Positions 33,757 to 43,900 of a stretch of 64,000 bases of DNA are shown here, in pieces. Position 1 is the stretch's first letter; every line of letters begins with the position of its first letter. Both the position numbers and the translations under genes were made by a program. Below the pieces are notes generated by a model. It saw only the letters and a program-made list of their open reading frames with translations, did not search any database and was not told where the DNA came from. This DNA comes from Mesorhabditis belari. Taxonomy: Eukaryota > Nematoda > Chromadorea > Rhabditida > Rhabditidae. The stretch spans positions 51,501 through 115,500 of the forward strand of contig CAUEEP010000377.1 of the NCBI GenBank assembly GCA_958450365.1, written 5' to 3'.

Positions 33757-35685
33757 TTATCCAATCGGACCACCAAGCGGTCCACCACCCAGATTCACGG
33801 TTGTTGTCTTTCTTGTTGTCTGCTGTAAGGAAACAAATTCCCTGAATAGACCTTCGATCGCGCCACCGCTCAGCCCAGGCCCAAGTGCTCCACCTGCTGC
33901 TTTGCCAAGGCCTCCAGCAATACCTGAAAGCAAAATGTTCGATTTATAACTATTCTATTTATAATTGTTTATTCTAATTGTGTTGAGTCATTCCATACCT
34001 GTAGCCGCTCCAGTCAGACCACCGAGTGCTCCTCTGGCAGCTCCGGCGACTCCTCCAGCAAGTCCAGCAGCTTCACCGACCAATCCGGCGGCCGTTCCGA
34101 CAGCTCCTCCGGCAAGCCCAGCAGCTCCTCCAGTTAGTCCTCCAGCTATTCCAGGGGCAGCTCCAAAAGCTCCTCCGGCGGCTCCGGTCAATCCACCGGC
34201 CAATCCAGCCGTGGCTCCAACAGCTCCTCCAGCGAGTCCAGCAGCTCCACCAGCCAATCCGGCAGCTGTTCCGACAGCTCCTCCGGCGGCTCCGGCCAAT
34301 CCACCGGCCAATCCAGCCGTGGCTCCAATAGCTCCTCCAGCGAGTCCAGCAGCTCCACCAGCAAGTCCGGCAGCGGCTCCAATAGCTCCTCCAGCGGCTC
34401 CAGCAAGTCCACCAGCAATTCCACTAACTGCTCCAACAGCTCCTCCAGCGAGTCCAGCAGCTCCACCAGCAAGTCCGGCAGCGGCTCCCACAGCTCCTCC
34501 CGCGGCTCCAGCAAGTCCACCAGCAATTCCACTAACTGCTCCAGCAGCTCCTCCAGCGAGTCCAGCAGTTCCTTCAGCTAGCCCAGCCGCAGCTCCCATA
34601 GCTCCACCAGCTGCTCCAGCAAGTCCACCCGCAATACCCGTAGCGGCTCCGGTCAATCCATCAAGTCCCCCAGCCAATTCAGATGTTGCTCCAAGCGCAC
34701 CACCAGCGGCTCTAGTCAAACCACCGGCGACTCCTGTAGCCGCTCCAGTCAGGCCTCCGAGAGCTCCAGTAAGTCCTGGAATCGTTATCGGACATTTGAT
34801 ACTCGCCCCCACCCCTTTTCCCATTAGCAATCTAACTTTGAGCTCAAATTTCTTGGCGTTAGGCTGACCAATTTAAATATTCTTGGTATCATTGGATGCG
34901 CCAACTCTTTCTCTGTCGATTGGTATAAAAACTATTTATGTTGGACATCCCAACGCCAAGCTCTTTGAGCTGAAAGTTAGCTTGCCAATGGCAAAAGGGG
35001 CGGGGCCATTGTGGGACCTTTTATATGCGCCCCGCCCTTTTTGTTTAGAAATCCAACTTTGAACTCGAATTTCTTGATGTTAGGTCGTTCAACTTAAATA
35101 CTTTTTGTACTAATCGATAGAGAAAGACTTGGCGCATCTAATGATACAAAGAATATTTGAATTGAACAGCCCAACACCAAGAAATTTGAGCTCAAAGTTG
35201 GATTGCTAGGAAAATAGGCGGGGCGGGTGTCAAACCAACAGTCTCTGAAATTGATGTCTTATCAAAGTCTAGAGTCATATTTAAGTATCTCCTAATCCCA
35301 AATCGAATTTTTTAGCTCTCACTCTTCGCTCACATTCACAGGATCACCAAATTCTTCTAGTCTAACAGTAAATTTTATCGATTTTAGATCTAGTTGCTAG
35401 ATCTATGTCCAGTTAGTGTCAGAGACTAAAGACAAGTTTATTAGTGGCTAACTGGAGGGTTTTTTTGAGGCCTAGTACTGTATCTTTTCCTAGCAAACGG
35501 TCAGGCTCTACTTTCTTGAATAGTTATAATATATGACATTAGAAAACAAACCTCCCAATTGTCTCCTGGCTCTGATCACTTGGAATTCACTAAATACAAG
35601 TTTTGGTAAAGTAATTTTCTGTTTACCTGCAACTGGTAAGGACCAGTGAAGTGAAAAGTAACACGATTGCCTTCATTGCAATCAT
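33757..35685 (-). CDS. Secreted Gly/Ala-repeat protein, 4 exons
   Basis: Exons on the minus strand: 35685-35627, 35571-35552, 34775-33999, 33923-33757; all junctions are GT-AG and in phase. The protein is about 340 residues. Exon 1 gives a signal peptide (MIAMKAIVLLFTSLVLTSC) and exon 2 a short basic stretch (RARRQLG). Exon 3 is one long domain of repeated GLAGGAAGLAGGA and GxxxG units, with Ala, Val, Ile and Thr at the variable positions. The C-terminal exon is less repetitive: GLFREFVSL, then QQTTRKTTTVNL, then GGGPLGGPIG. An AATAAA overlaps the region just after the stop. Such repeats recall glycine-zipper or structural cuticle and silk-like proteins; I cannot assign a function. Intron 2 (776 nt) holds the GC-box palindrome repeat and one arm of an inverted repeat. 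The opposite strand of exon 3 is also open, which is a composition effect. Confidence 0.82.
34800..35230. repeat. GC-box/TATA palindrome repeat, two units, in Gly/Ala gene intron 2
   Basis: Same family as 12990-13580: CATTAGCAATCTAACTTTGA, then AGGGGCGGGGCC with TTTTATATGCGCCCCGCC between the units. It fills most of the intron's first third. Confidence 0.85.
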
Positions 35686-36318
35686 TGCTTTGATTTGAAT
35701 TGCTTTATTTTTACGTTTCCTCAAAGAAATTTGGTCATCCAGTGAAATCTCATAAAACGCTAACATTCACACACTCGAGAATTCAGCGATCCAGAATTCA
35801 ACGATTTATTTGTCCACTATTAAAAAACGATGTGAATGTTTGATCTGTCCAGTTTTAGAGTGAAAAATACTGTAAATTCTAGCATTCAGTCCCATTAAAG
35901 TAAGCAAAATAAAAGGTATGATCTGAAAAATTGACTATCTTCAGCTTCAGCTCTTTTTAGCATCGTTGAAGAAAATTTTAAGTCTTACAATATCTTTAAA
36001 ATCTCAGCCTAACAAAGTTTTTTTTGTTAAACAGACTTTTGGCTTATTATTAGTTTCGCTTGTGGGCCTGGATACATTTTGATAAAGAAAGTAGAGGCTG
36101 ACCGTTTGCTAGGAATAGATACAGTACTAATAAACTGTCTAATAAATCGGCCACTAATAAACTTGTCTTTAGTCTCTGACACTAACTGGACATAGATCTA
36201 GCAACTAGATCTAAAATGGATAAAATTCACTGCTAGACTAGAATAAGTTGGTGATCCTGTGAATAGGAGCGAAGAGTGAGAGCTAAAAAAATTGAATTTG
36301 GGATTAGGAGATACTTAA
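35285..36318. repeat. Inverted repeat enclosing the first two exons of the Gly/Ala gene
   Basis: 35285-35515 and 36085-36318 are inverted copies (GATCTAGTTGCTAGATCTAT and GTGTCAGAGACTAAAGACAA in the left arm). The 570 bp between them contain exons 1-2 and the start codon of the gene. Confidence 0.8.
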
Positions 36319-36692
36319 ACGCTGTCCGCTGTTCGCTGTTCGCTGTCCCAACCTTGTTATTAGTAAGAAATAGGTGCTAAAAAAGATCCTTAAATTGGTA
36401 AAGCCAGCGAAAGATACATTTCGTCTATTTCCCGTCTATTCCGTCTACTTCTATTTCCATATTTCGTCAACTTCCCATTGTTTCCTGATTTTAAGTGGGC
36501 TCACACACTCGTGAATTCATCGCCCAACAAAGATTTGTTTGTAGATGTTTGAGCTCAAAAATTTTGATATTTCAATTCAAATATCTCAAAAATTTCAAAA
36601 TTGACAAAACAAAACAAAACAAAGCTGACAAATTGAGAAAACTTCGCTGACTCAAATACTCTTCGTATCTATTAGATTTGTGAATACAGGGT

Positions 36693-36905
36693 GTTCAAGA
36701 AGTGCCTTGCCTAGCTCTAGAGCCTTGCCTAGCTCTAGAGCCTTGCCTAGCTCTAGAGCCTTGCCTAGCTCTAGAGCCTTGCCTAGCTCTAGAGCCTTGC
36801 CTAGCTCTAGAGCAGTGCGTAGCTCTAGAGCAGTGCGTAGCTCTAGAGCAGTGCGTAGCTCTAGAGCAGTGCGTAGCTCTAGAGCAGTGCGTAGCTCTAG
36901 AGCAG
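36693..36905 (+). repeat. 18-bp minisatellite with a single variant switch
   Basis: Six units of GCCTTGCCTAGCTCTAGA are followed by six of GCAGTGCGTAGCTCTAGA. ACAGGGTGTTCAAGAAGT, a Tc1-end-like sequence, lies just upstream. Open frames in several phases are artefacts. Confidence 0.85.
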
Positions 36906-37261
36906 TGCCGTTAACCAACCCCTCCCCCACAAAACTCTTTTGATAGAATTTACTGCTTATTTTCAACACTTTACTTCGATACTTTACTCAGAAACTCCAA
37001 ATTAGCAATTCTATAGAGCTTCAGATCTCCAAAATTCCAAAAACAAAAATCTATATTTGTAATTTATAGTGATCAAAAATTGTGAAACCTTTTTTGCAAA
37101 AAAATCACCAAAACCGGTTAGAACTTTTTGTATATTTTTAGGGAAAATCTCTCGAATTCGCCGTTTTAGGGAAAAAAATGAGAAACGACAAAAAAAGAGC
37201 GGATTGAAATTGACAAGAAAACATATAAGTAAAAGAATAGTTTTCGAAAACGACAAAGATA

Positions 37262-39001
37262 ATGAAAGTTTTGATTCTGATTTGCTCGTCGTTGGCGTTG
37301 TCAAATGGGTAAACTTTGGCTTTGGATTTGCAAAAGAAAATTTCTGATTCCAGGCAATTCCCGGATTTCTTTGGGAATTTCTTCAATCTGATGCAACAGG
37401 TTTGTTTGAGATTTCGAATTTTTTTAGGTAAAAGGGGAATTTAAAATGTTAAAACTTGACTTCAACTAGCGGAAAACGCTCGACGAGACTTTGAGTTGAG
37501 ATCTGGTTTGATTTACTGAAGTAAACTTACTTTACTGACTTACTAACTAGTAAAGCAAAATATCTTATCAAATTTAAAGCTAATTTAAATTAAATTCTAG
37601 CCAGCTAATGGCTTTTAAATGATCGAAATTTCAAATTTACCCTTGAATTTGTAATTTAGCTTAAAACCTTGGCTTTGGCTTGACTTCATTTATATTGATG
37701 ATTTGAAATTTACGAGAAATCAAATGAAAAATAATTGGCTTGGCTTTGGCTTGGCTTTGGCTTGGCTTTGGCTTGGCTTTGGCTTGGCTTTGGCTTGGCT
37801 TTGGCTTGGCTTTGGCTTGGCTTTGGCTTGGCGTTGGGCTGAAAATTTGGCTCTTTAGCCAACCCTAGTGTTTTTGTATGAAGTGTATGAAGACATGGAA
37901 ATGTGAGACATAAATTTTTCTTCAAAAAAACCCAATAGCTCACCAGACCACAATTACAGATAAAGGTAAAAGCTCTAAACTTTCTCATTCTTTCAATCCC
38001 AATTCAAGCTTTTGATATCAGCTTTAGAATGGATTTGTAACAAAAACATTTGTCGGTCCTTTTTTGCCGTTAGCAATTTAAGGCTTTTCTTGTTTTTCTC
38101 AGCACCAATCCTTTACTTTTATCTATTTTGACTATCATTCAATGCAGAATAAAATTTCGCGTCGAATGATACCAAAACTAACTTAAAATGTAACCTCCAT
38201 GCAAAGTTATGAGGCAAAAGGTTAAGTCCCGCCCATAATGGACCGGATTTAGGTTTTTAGCCAACAACTTTCCATGGATATTATATTTTGAGTTGATTTT
38301 GGTATCATTCGACGCGAAATTTTATTCTGCATCAAATGATGAACAAAATAGACAAAAATCAAAGTGTTGGTGCTGAGAAAAACACGAAAAACCTTTTATC
38401 AACGATAAAAAAGACCGACAGATGTTTTTCTTACAAGTTTACTGTAGAATATGCAAAATGCGGCGGCTTGGGGTCGAGCTTTCTCCGATGCGGCTCGTCA
38501 ACATCCAAATGGAGGACCCTTTGAATTTGAGGGACCGGGCGGAGTCCCAATGAAGGGTTTCATCAAAGGAGTCTCGTTTGTCGTCACAAGTGCGCCACAA
38601 ACTGGAGGCAAGTGAAGATTTTGGGTTTGTTAATCTTATGACAACTGATGCAAACAAACATTAAGCTATCAAGCTTTATAGGAAACTCTGAAGAGTCACA
38701 CGATCAACCTCCAAGACCGATCCCAGCTCCAAGCGTTCCACTCGAGTCAACGAATCGACCAAACGTTGGCTCATTTGCTGCTGATATTGCTCCTTCGCAA
38801 CAGGTTTGTTCTAAAGAAATGTCCTAAAGATTTGAATCACTTGTGAATAATGAAAATAAAGAATTTAAAAAGTTTCAGGATGATTCAAGTATTGAAAACA
38901 ACGCCGAGCCAAATTTGAAACAAAAAACGACAGTGCTTGGTCCAATGAAATGCGTTGAGAAAATGGAGAATGGGGTAAAAAGAACTAAAAAAACTTTTTA
39001 A
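37262..39001 (+). CDS. Secreted 165-residue protein, 5 exons, unknown function
   Basis: Exons: 37262-37308, 37354-37399, 38448-38607, 38682-38803, 38879-39001, all in phase. The ATG at 37262 opens a signal peptide (MKVLILICSSLALSNG) followed by QFPDFFGNFFNLMQQ. The middle exon is Gly-rich with a hydrophobic strand, GFIKGVSFVVTSAP, and the C-terminal half is hydrophilic and Pro/Asn-rich with a basic end (GVKRTKKTF). Intron 3 starts with GC in the context AG|GCAAGT, the usual nematode GC-AG form; the other three are GT-AG. Intron 2 (1048 nt) carries a TTGGCT minisatellite and a MITE. An AATAAA lies about 55 bp after the stop. I do not recognise the family. It is divergent from the Gly/Ala gene, whose start is 1.6 kb away. 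Confidence 0.82.
37736..37830 (+). repeat. 12-bp minisatellite TTGGCTTGGCTT
   Basis: About eight units in intron 2 of the 37-kb secreted-protein gene. Confidence 0.8.
38093..38378. repeat. MITE with ~95-bp inverted ends
   Basis: Ends contain ATCATTCAATGCAGAATAAA and its inverse. Lies in intron 2 of the 37-kb secreted-protein gene. Short relatives are at 50-65, 14116 and 29247. Confidence 0.75.
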
Positions 39002-39419
39002 ATCAGTAAATACTACAAAAGATCTTCTATTTAGCGTTAAAAGTACTGTAAAATTCTAATAAAATCAAAGCAGGAGAAGAGTTTAAGATTAGATTGGTGT
39101 TTGTCTTTACAATTTTTTTCAAAACGCCATGAAAAATAATGCCAGCAAAATTTCTATTTAAACTATTAAAAAGGTTATTTGTTTCTCTGCAAAATGGCTT
39201 TTGAGAAGTTCTTGGAAGTCGTTGTTTTTGTGGATTTTCAAAGGTGCAAAGATCGGCACTGAAAGCTGCTTCAATGCTAAAGTCGACATTTGGACACTTT
39301 CTTCAATACAAATCTATTTTAGTGTAAAAGTAAAAAAGATAGAGCTTATTTGATTGCTTAATTCTTTAAAATTTGAAACCGATCCGTTCAACTATTTTCT
39401 TTAAAATAACAATTGAAAA

Positions 39420-39610
39420 TTTTAGATTTTTAGCGAGTTATGGTGAGCTTTGAGCTCTCTAAAAGCTTTGAACTTTCTCTAAAGGCTTTGAGCTCTCTGA
39501 AAGCTTTGAGCTCTCCCTAAAGGCTTTTAGCTTTCTCTAAAGGCTTTGAGCTTTCTCTAAAAGCTTTGAGCTTTCTCTAAAAGCTTTGAGCTTTCTCTTT
39601 GAGCTTTCTC
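39420..39610 (+). repeat. ~20-bp repeat AGCTTTGAGCTTTCTCTAAA
   Basis: Eight or so irregular units downstream of the 37-kb gene. No coding signal is seen from 39002 to 39800. Confidence 0.75.
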
Positions 39611-39837
39611 TCTTCTCTTTCTCTTTTGTAAAGAAATTATAGATCTTTTCTAAATAGTTTTGGTAATTTGGTACAAATTTTTGAATAGTTTTGGTTAAAT
39701 TTGGTTAAATTTAGTAAAATTTGATAAAATTGGTTACAAATTTGGATACAAGATACAAAGAATTCTTTTCAATGAAAAGAAAAGTTAGGAAAAAATTGTA
39801 AAGACTTATGCACCAACCTAATGAGTCGGTAATATCA

Positions 39838-40312
39838 GGGTTATTCCAGAAAGCCAGATCAGTTTCAAAGCCAAAATATCTGGCTAAGCAGGACAAAATC
39901 AGTTCAGACACTATTTTGAACCATTTTTCGTCTTTGAAAGCCAAAGAAGTCAGGGCTTTGGAGCTTGGCTTTGGAGCTTGGCTTTGGAGCTTGGCTTTGG
40001 AGCTTGGCTTTGGAGCTTGGCTTTGGAGCTTGGCTTTGGAGCTTGGCTTTGGAGCTTGGCTTTGGAGCTTGGCTTTGGAGCTTGGCTTTGGAGCTTGGCT
40101 TTGGAGCTTGGCTTTGGAGCTTGGCTTTGGAGCTTGGCTTTGGCTTGTTCTGAAATTTCTAGGAATAACCCTGGTCAAGACACCGTAAAGTTACAGTACT
40201 CTGTCTGACTATAATAAACTAGCTACTAAAAGTATCCAACCGATAAGGCTAAGCAGGCTAAGCACTATAGTCAGACAGAGTAACTTTACGGTGTTCTGAC
40301 CAGGGTTATTCC
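39838..40312. repeat. Foldback elements with a 13-bp minisatellite
   Basis: CAGGGTTATTCC ends at 39837 and 40160 surround about fourteen units of TTTGGAGCTTGGC (39960-40145). A second palindrome (40162-40312, CACCGTAAAGTTAC arms) is joined to it. Confidence 0.75.
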
Positions 40313-40799
40313 CAGTTCAGACACTATTTTGAACCATTTTCTGTCTTGAAGTCAAGTTTTAATCGGCTGGAATACCTTCATCTGCATTTTGTAATGCTAA
40401 AGAATATTTGAAAGTCGAAAGTCTACAGAGGTTTCATTAGATCTTTTATGATAGATCAATTTCAATTAATTTTATTTGTATTTGATTTGTAAGAGACTTT
40501 TCTAAAGGCTCCAAGACTTGAATTCATCGAAAGTTTCCAGGTTCGCGCCTTTGTCTGTCTACCGACTCAATAATCATTTTTCAATCTTGAACATTTACTA
40601 AAATAAATAGTTATTATTCGTTTAAAGAAATCGATAACAAAAAAGTGTTAATAAATTGATGAAAATTGAGAAAAAAAATGAGATTTGAGACGAAGGATTT
40701 TTGGAAACGCCGGCTCGGTATCTAAATTATGAAATAAAAAAAGGATGATCGATTTTTTAACAGAAATTTATTTATTTTAAGATCTTACTGTGTCAACAC

Positions 40800-40970
40800 T
40801 GCACTTTACTTACCGTACTGTCTTACTGTACTTTACTTACTGTACTTTACTTACTGTACTGTCTTACTGTACTTTACTTACTGTACTGTCTTACTGTACT
40901 GTCTTACTGTACTGTCTTACTGTACTGTCTTACTGTACTTTACTTACTGTACTGTCTTACTGTACTTTAA
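40800..40970. repeat. Array of TACTGTACTTTACT units next to the CUB gene 3' end
   Basis: On the minus strand the units read ACAGTAAGTAAAGTACAGTA and ACAGTAAGACAGTACAG, i.e. a run of GTAAGT/GTAAGA motifs directly downstream of the last recognised CUB exon. Confidence 0.8.
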
Positions 40971-40996
40971 CTAGCTCTAAATATGTATCAACAATC

Positions 40997-43900
40997 TTAC
41001 TGTATCAACAATCCGGGTCCACATCCATCAATCGAGTCACACGCCCATTGATAACTTAGGTAGAGTCTCGTCGAGCTGAACTCGGCATTGCAAACCGCGT
41101 TGTTTGGTGTGTAACTGCAAATTTTACAGGTTTTATAGTTATGATTTTTTGCAGGCTTGTTCTAAAGAACTTTTCCCAGTCAAACCGACTAGAAAAGTTC
41201 ATAAATCAAGAGATTCAAAAGGTCCTAATTTGCCAGAAACCAAGTTTCGCTTAGCTTCTAAGAGAAAAACCCCAGCTCACCAACGCCGATTGTCAGACGC
41301 CCAAGAAGTTATAGAGGCGACTAATAGAAACTAAGGTGATCAAATTGTCGCAAAAATTAGCTGCCCATACTTGAAAAGTTCGGTTTCAATACGGTTCCAA
41401 TATTAGTTCCAATACGGCTTCAATACGGTTCCAATACGGTTCCTATTTTGATCTAATTCGGTTCCACTACGGTTCCTATTTTGATAATCAGCTTAATAAT
41501 CAGAAAAATTAGCGAAAATTAGCTTTATAGAAGTTTTCAACATCTCGGTTAAAAGGTTTTTTTCGTGTCGGTCAGGGATGGTCTCGTGGTCTAGAGGATA
41601 AGGCTCTTGGATACAAAGCCAGCCAGGCGTTCCTGACTCGGGTTCGAGCCCCGGTCGCGCATTCCTTTTTTATTTTAACAAAATCAATACAAATATATTC
41701 TGTTCTTTTCATTTCCCTTTCTATATTTCGATAAATAAAGAAAGTTAATAAGAAAAAATAATCGAAAATAAGATTTTCTTCGTTTATATATTTTACCTAC
41801 TCAAATTCGTAAAGAATTTCAGAATCCACAACTTTTAACTGAAATATGCTTAAATAAACTACTTTAAATAAACTGCTTTAAATAAACTTTTTAGTTTCCA
41901 TCTATGTCAGAGATTATTAAGAATTTCGTATTGGATTGTCCAGTTATGAATTTTGGGACAATTTCGTGTGTTATAAGTCAAAAAACTATCGGGAAAGCAA
42001 GTCTTGGTGGCTGTAAGAGCTGATTGGATGCGTACGGAGTCTGATTAAAGTTACACTACTGGACAATGAAATATCATATATGAAAAAAGATCGTCACTTT
42101 CGCGCGTCTGTAACCCCCTTGTCTTTAACGTATTTCTATTCGGTTGTCTAGTTATGAATGTGCGTTTTTACTATTTTGTAAATTTCTCAAGATATCCAAC
42201 AGCTGTATTTGAGTGTTATATAGCATTCGAAAGCTGAAGATCTCCTCTACATTTTTGATATAAAAAGCTTTTGAATTTGTTCAGCTTTTGGGCAAATTGA
42301 CTGCACAAAGGGAGAGATCGTTTTCGAAAAACCCATTCCAGTTTAGCTATTCCTCAAGTTTTATGGTGTAAAATAACCGCCCAGAAAAGAAAAGAAAAGT
42401 AAAGATGCTCTGAAATTGTAATATTTAAAAAAACTTGTATTGATATATCTATTGGCCAAACATCAAACGGTTAACTCAATTTGAGCGGAGTCAAAACTTG
42501 ATCCAAAGGCACCCTTCCATTTTGTAGAGAAAAGGAACCAAATTGTAGAGAAAAGGAACCGAATTGTAGAAAAAAGGAACCGAATTGTAGAGAAAAGGAA
42601 CCAAATTGTAGAGAAAAGGTCTTGATCCAAAGGCACCCTTCCATTTTTGGCCACCTCTTCTGTGCAGCCAATTTGCCCAAAAGCTGAACAAATTCAAAAG
42701 CTTTTTATATCAAAATGTAGAGGAGATCTTCAGCTTTCGAATGATATGTAACACTCAAATACATCTGTTCGATATTTTGAGAAATTTACAAAATAGTAAA
42801 AAACGCGCATTCATAACTGGACAACCCAATAGTTATCCAATCATTTGGCTAAGTTTGCAATGGCTAAGTCTCTATATAACTCACGTCGTTCCCATTTGGC
42901 TCTTTCCAACGTCCGTAATCACAGTCAATTTTCCGTTTAACGGGATTTTGTTGAGAAAATCGAGGGCAATCGATTTAGAGCTGGTACCCGACTGAAAAAT
43001 CGAGCACTTACAGTCTTGCACTAGAGTCTTGCACGTCTTTGCAAGCTATAAAACAGTCACTTACATATTGAATGATGAAAGCATAACTCTTCACTGATGG
43101 ATCGTTTGAAGTTAGGTATTTCGGTGACATCACCAAGCCGATTTCACTGGTGAAAGCTGTTGCCCATAATGAGTTGCCTGAAATGTTTTAAATTGACATT
43201 CAAATTTAGGCAGATACTTTGATTAGTGCAATAATGTTCAATCATTCCATTCTGAGTGCCTTCAAATTTCAGCGTAACATATTGACCAAAGAGGAAATCT
43301 GGTGGATTTGCAGCCGAAGTGTCGCATTGAGTGGCGTTACTAAAATCATTTCTGAACTAAATCAGTGCACATCGGCGCGAAATAAGGCAAAAATGCGTTT
43401 TCTATCGGATTTTTCTGGGAGTACCTTTTTTAGATGCGGAAAATTGTGCTGATTCCGAATCTGAAGGAATTTTTCAAATCCCTCTGACAGAAATTTTTAA
43501 AATTTAGGTTTAGCGGTTTTTTTGGTCATTTTGTATGGGAAATTTTGTGGTACCCTGCAGTTTGGGGCTCGTAACTCGACAACGAGGGTCTAGAACAAAA
43601 AACGAAGGGATAAGTTTTATTCTAGAGACTCTTACGAACATTTTGATGCAAAAATCATCAAATTTGCTCAACTCTACAAAAAGTTATAACATTTTTTAAA
43701 AAAGAAATGAGAAAATCGAAAAAATTCTCTATTTCGCGAAACGCATTTCAGTGTGCAGATGTGCAGTGCCGAATTTCAATACAGTATTACAGGCTAAACA
43801 TTGAATATCTTTTATCTAAATGATTTAAAAGAAATTAAAGGTAAAACCTTGTTAAACGAGTTTTGGCAATATTGTCAAAACAATAAATTTAATTACCCAA

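Noticed and set aside
33965..34867. A Pro/Ala-rich 300-residue plus-strand protein
   Set aside because: It is the antisense of the Gly/Ala exon, which has splice sites, a signal peptide and a stop on the minus strand.
39711..40208. Proteins with LELGFGAWLW or KAKLQSQAPKPSS repeats
   Set aside because: Frames of the 13-bp minisatellite.
41578..41672. Functional tRNA-Arg gene
   Set aside because: The T arm and A-box-like region are good, but the acceptor ends do not pair and the anticodon arm is scrambled.
42463..42697. Proteins with FLFSTIR or FSLQFGS repeats (also at 59977-60199)
   Set aside because: They are translations of the 21-bp repeats inside non-autonomous mariner elements.
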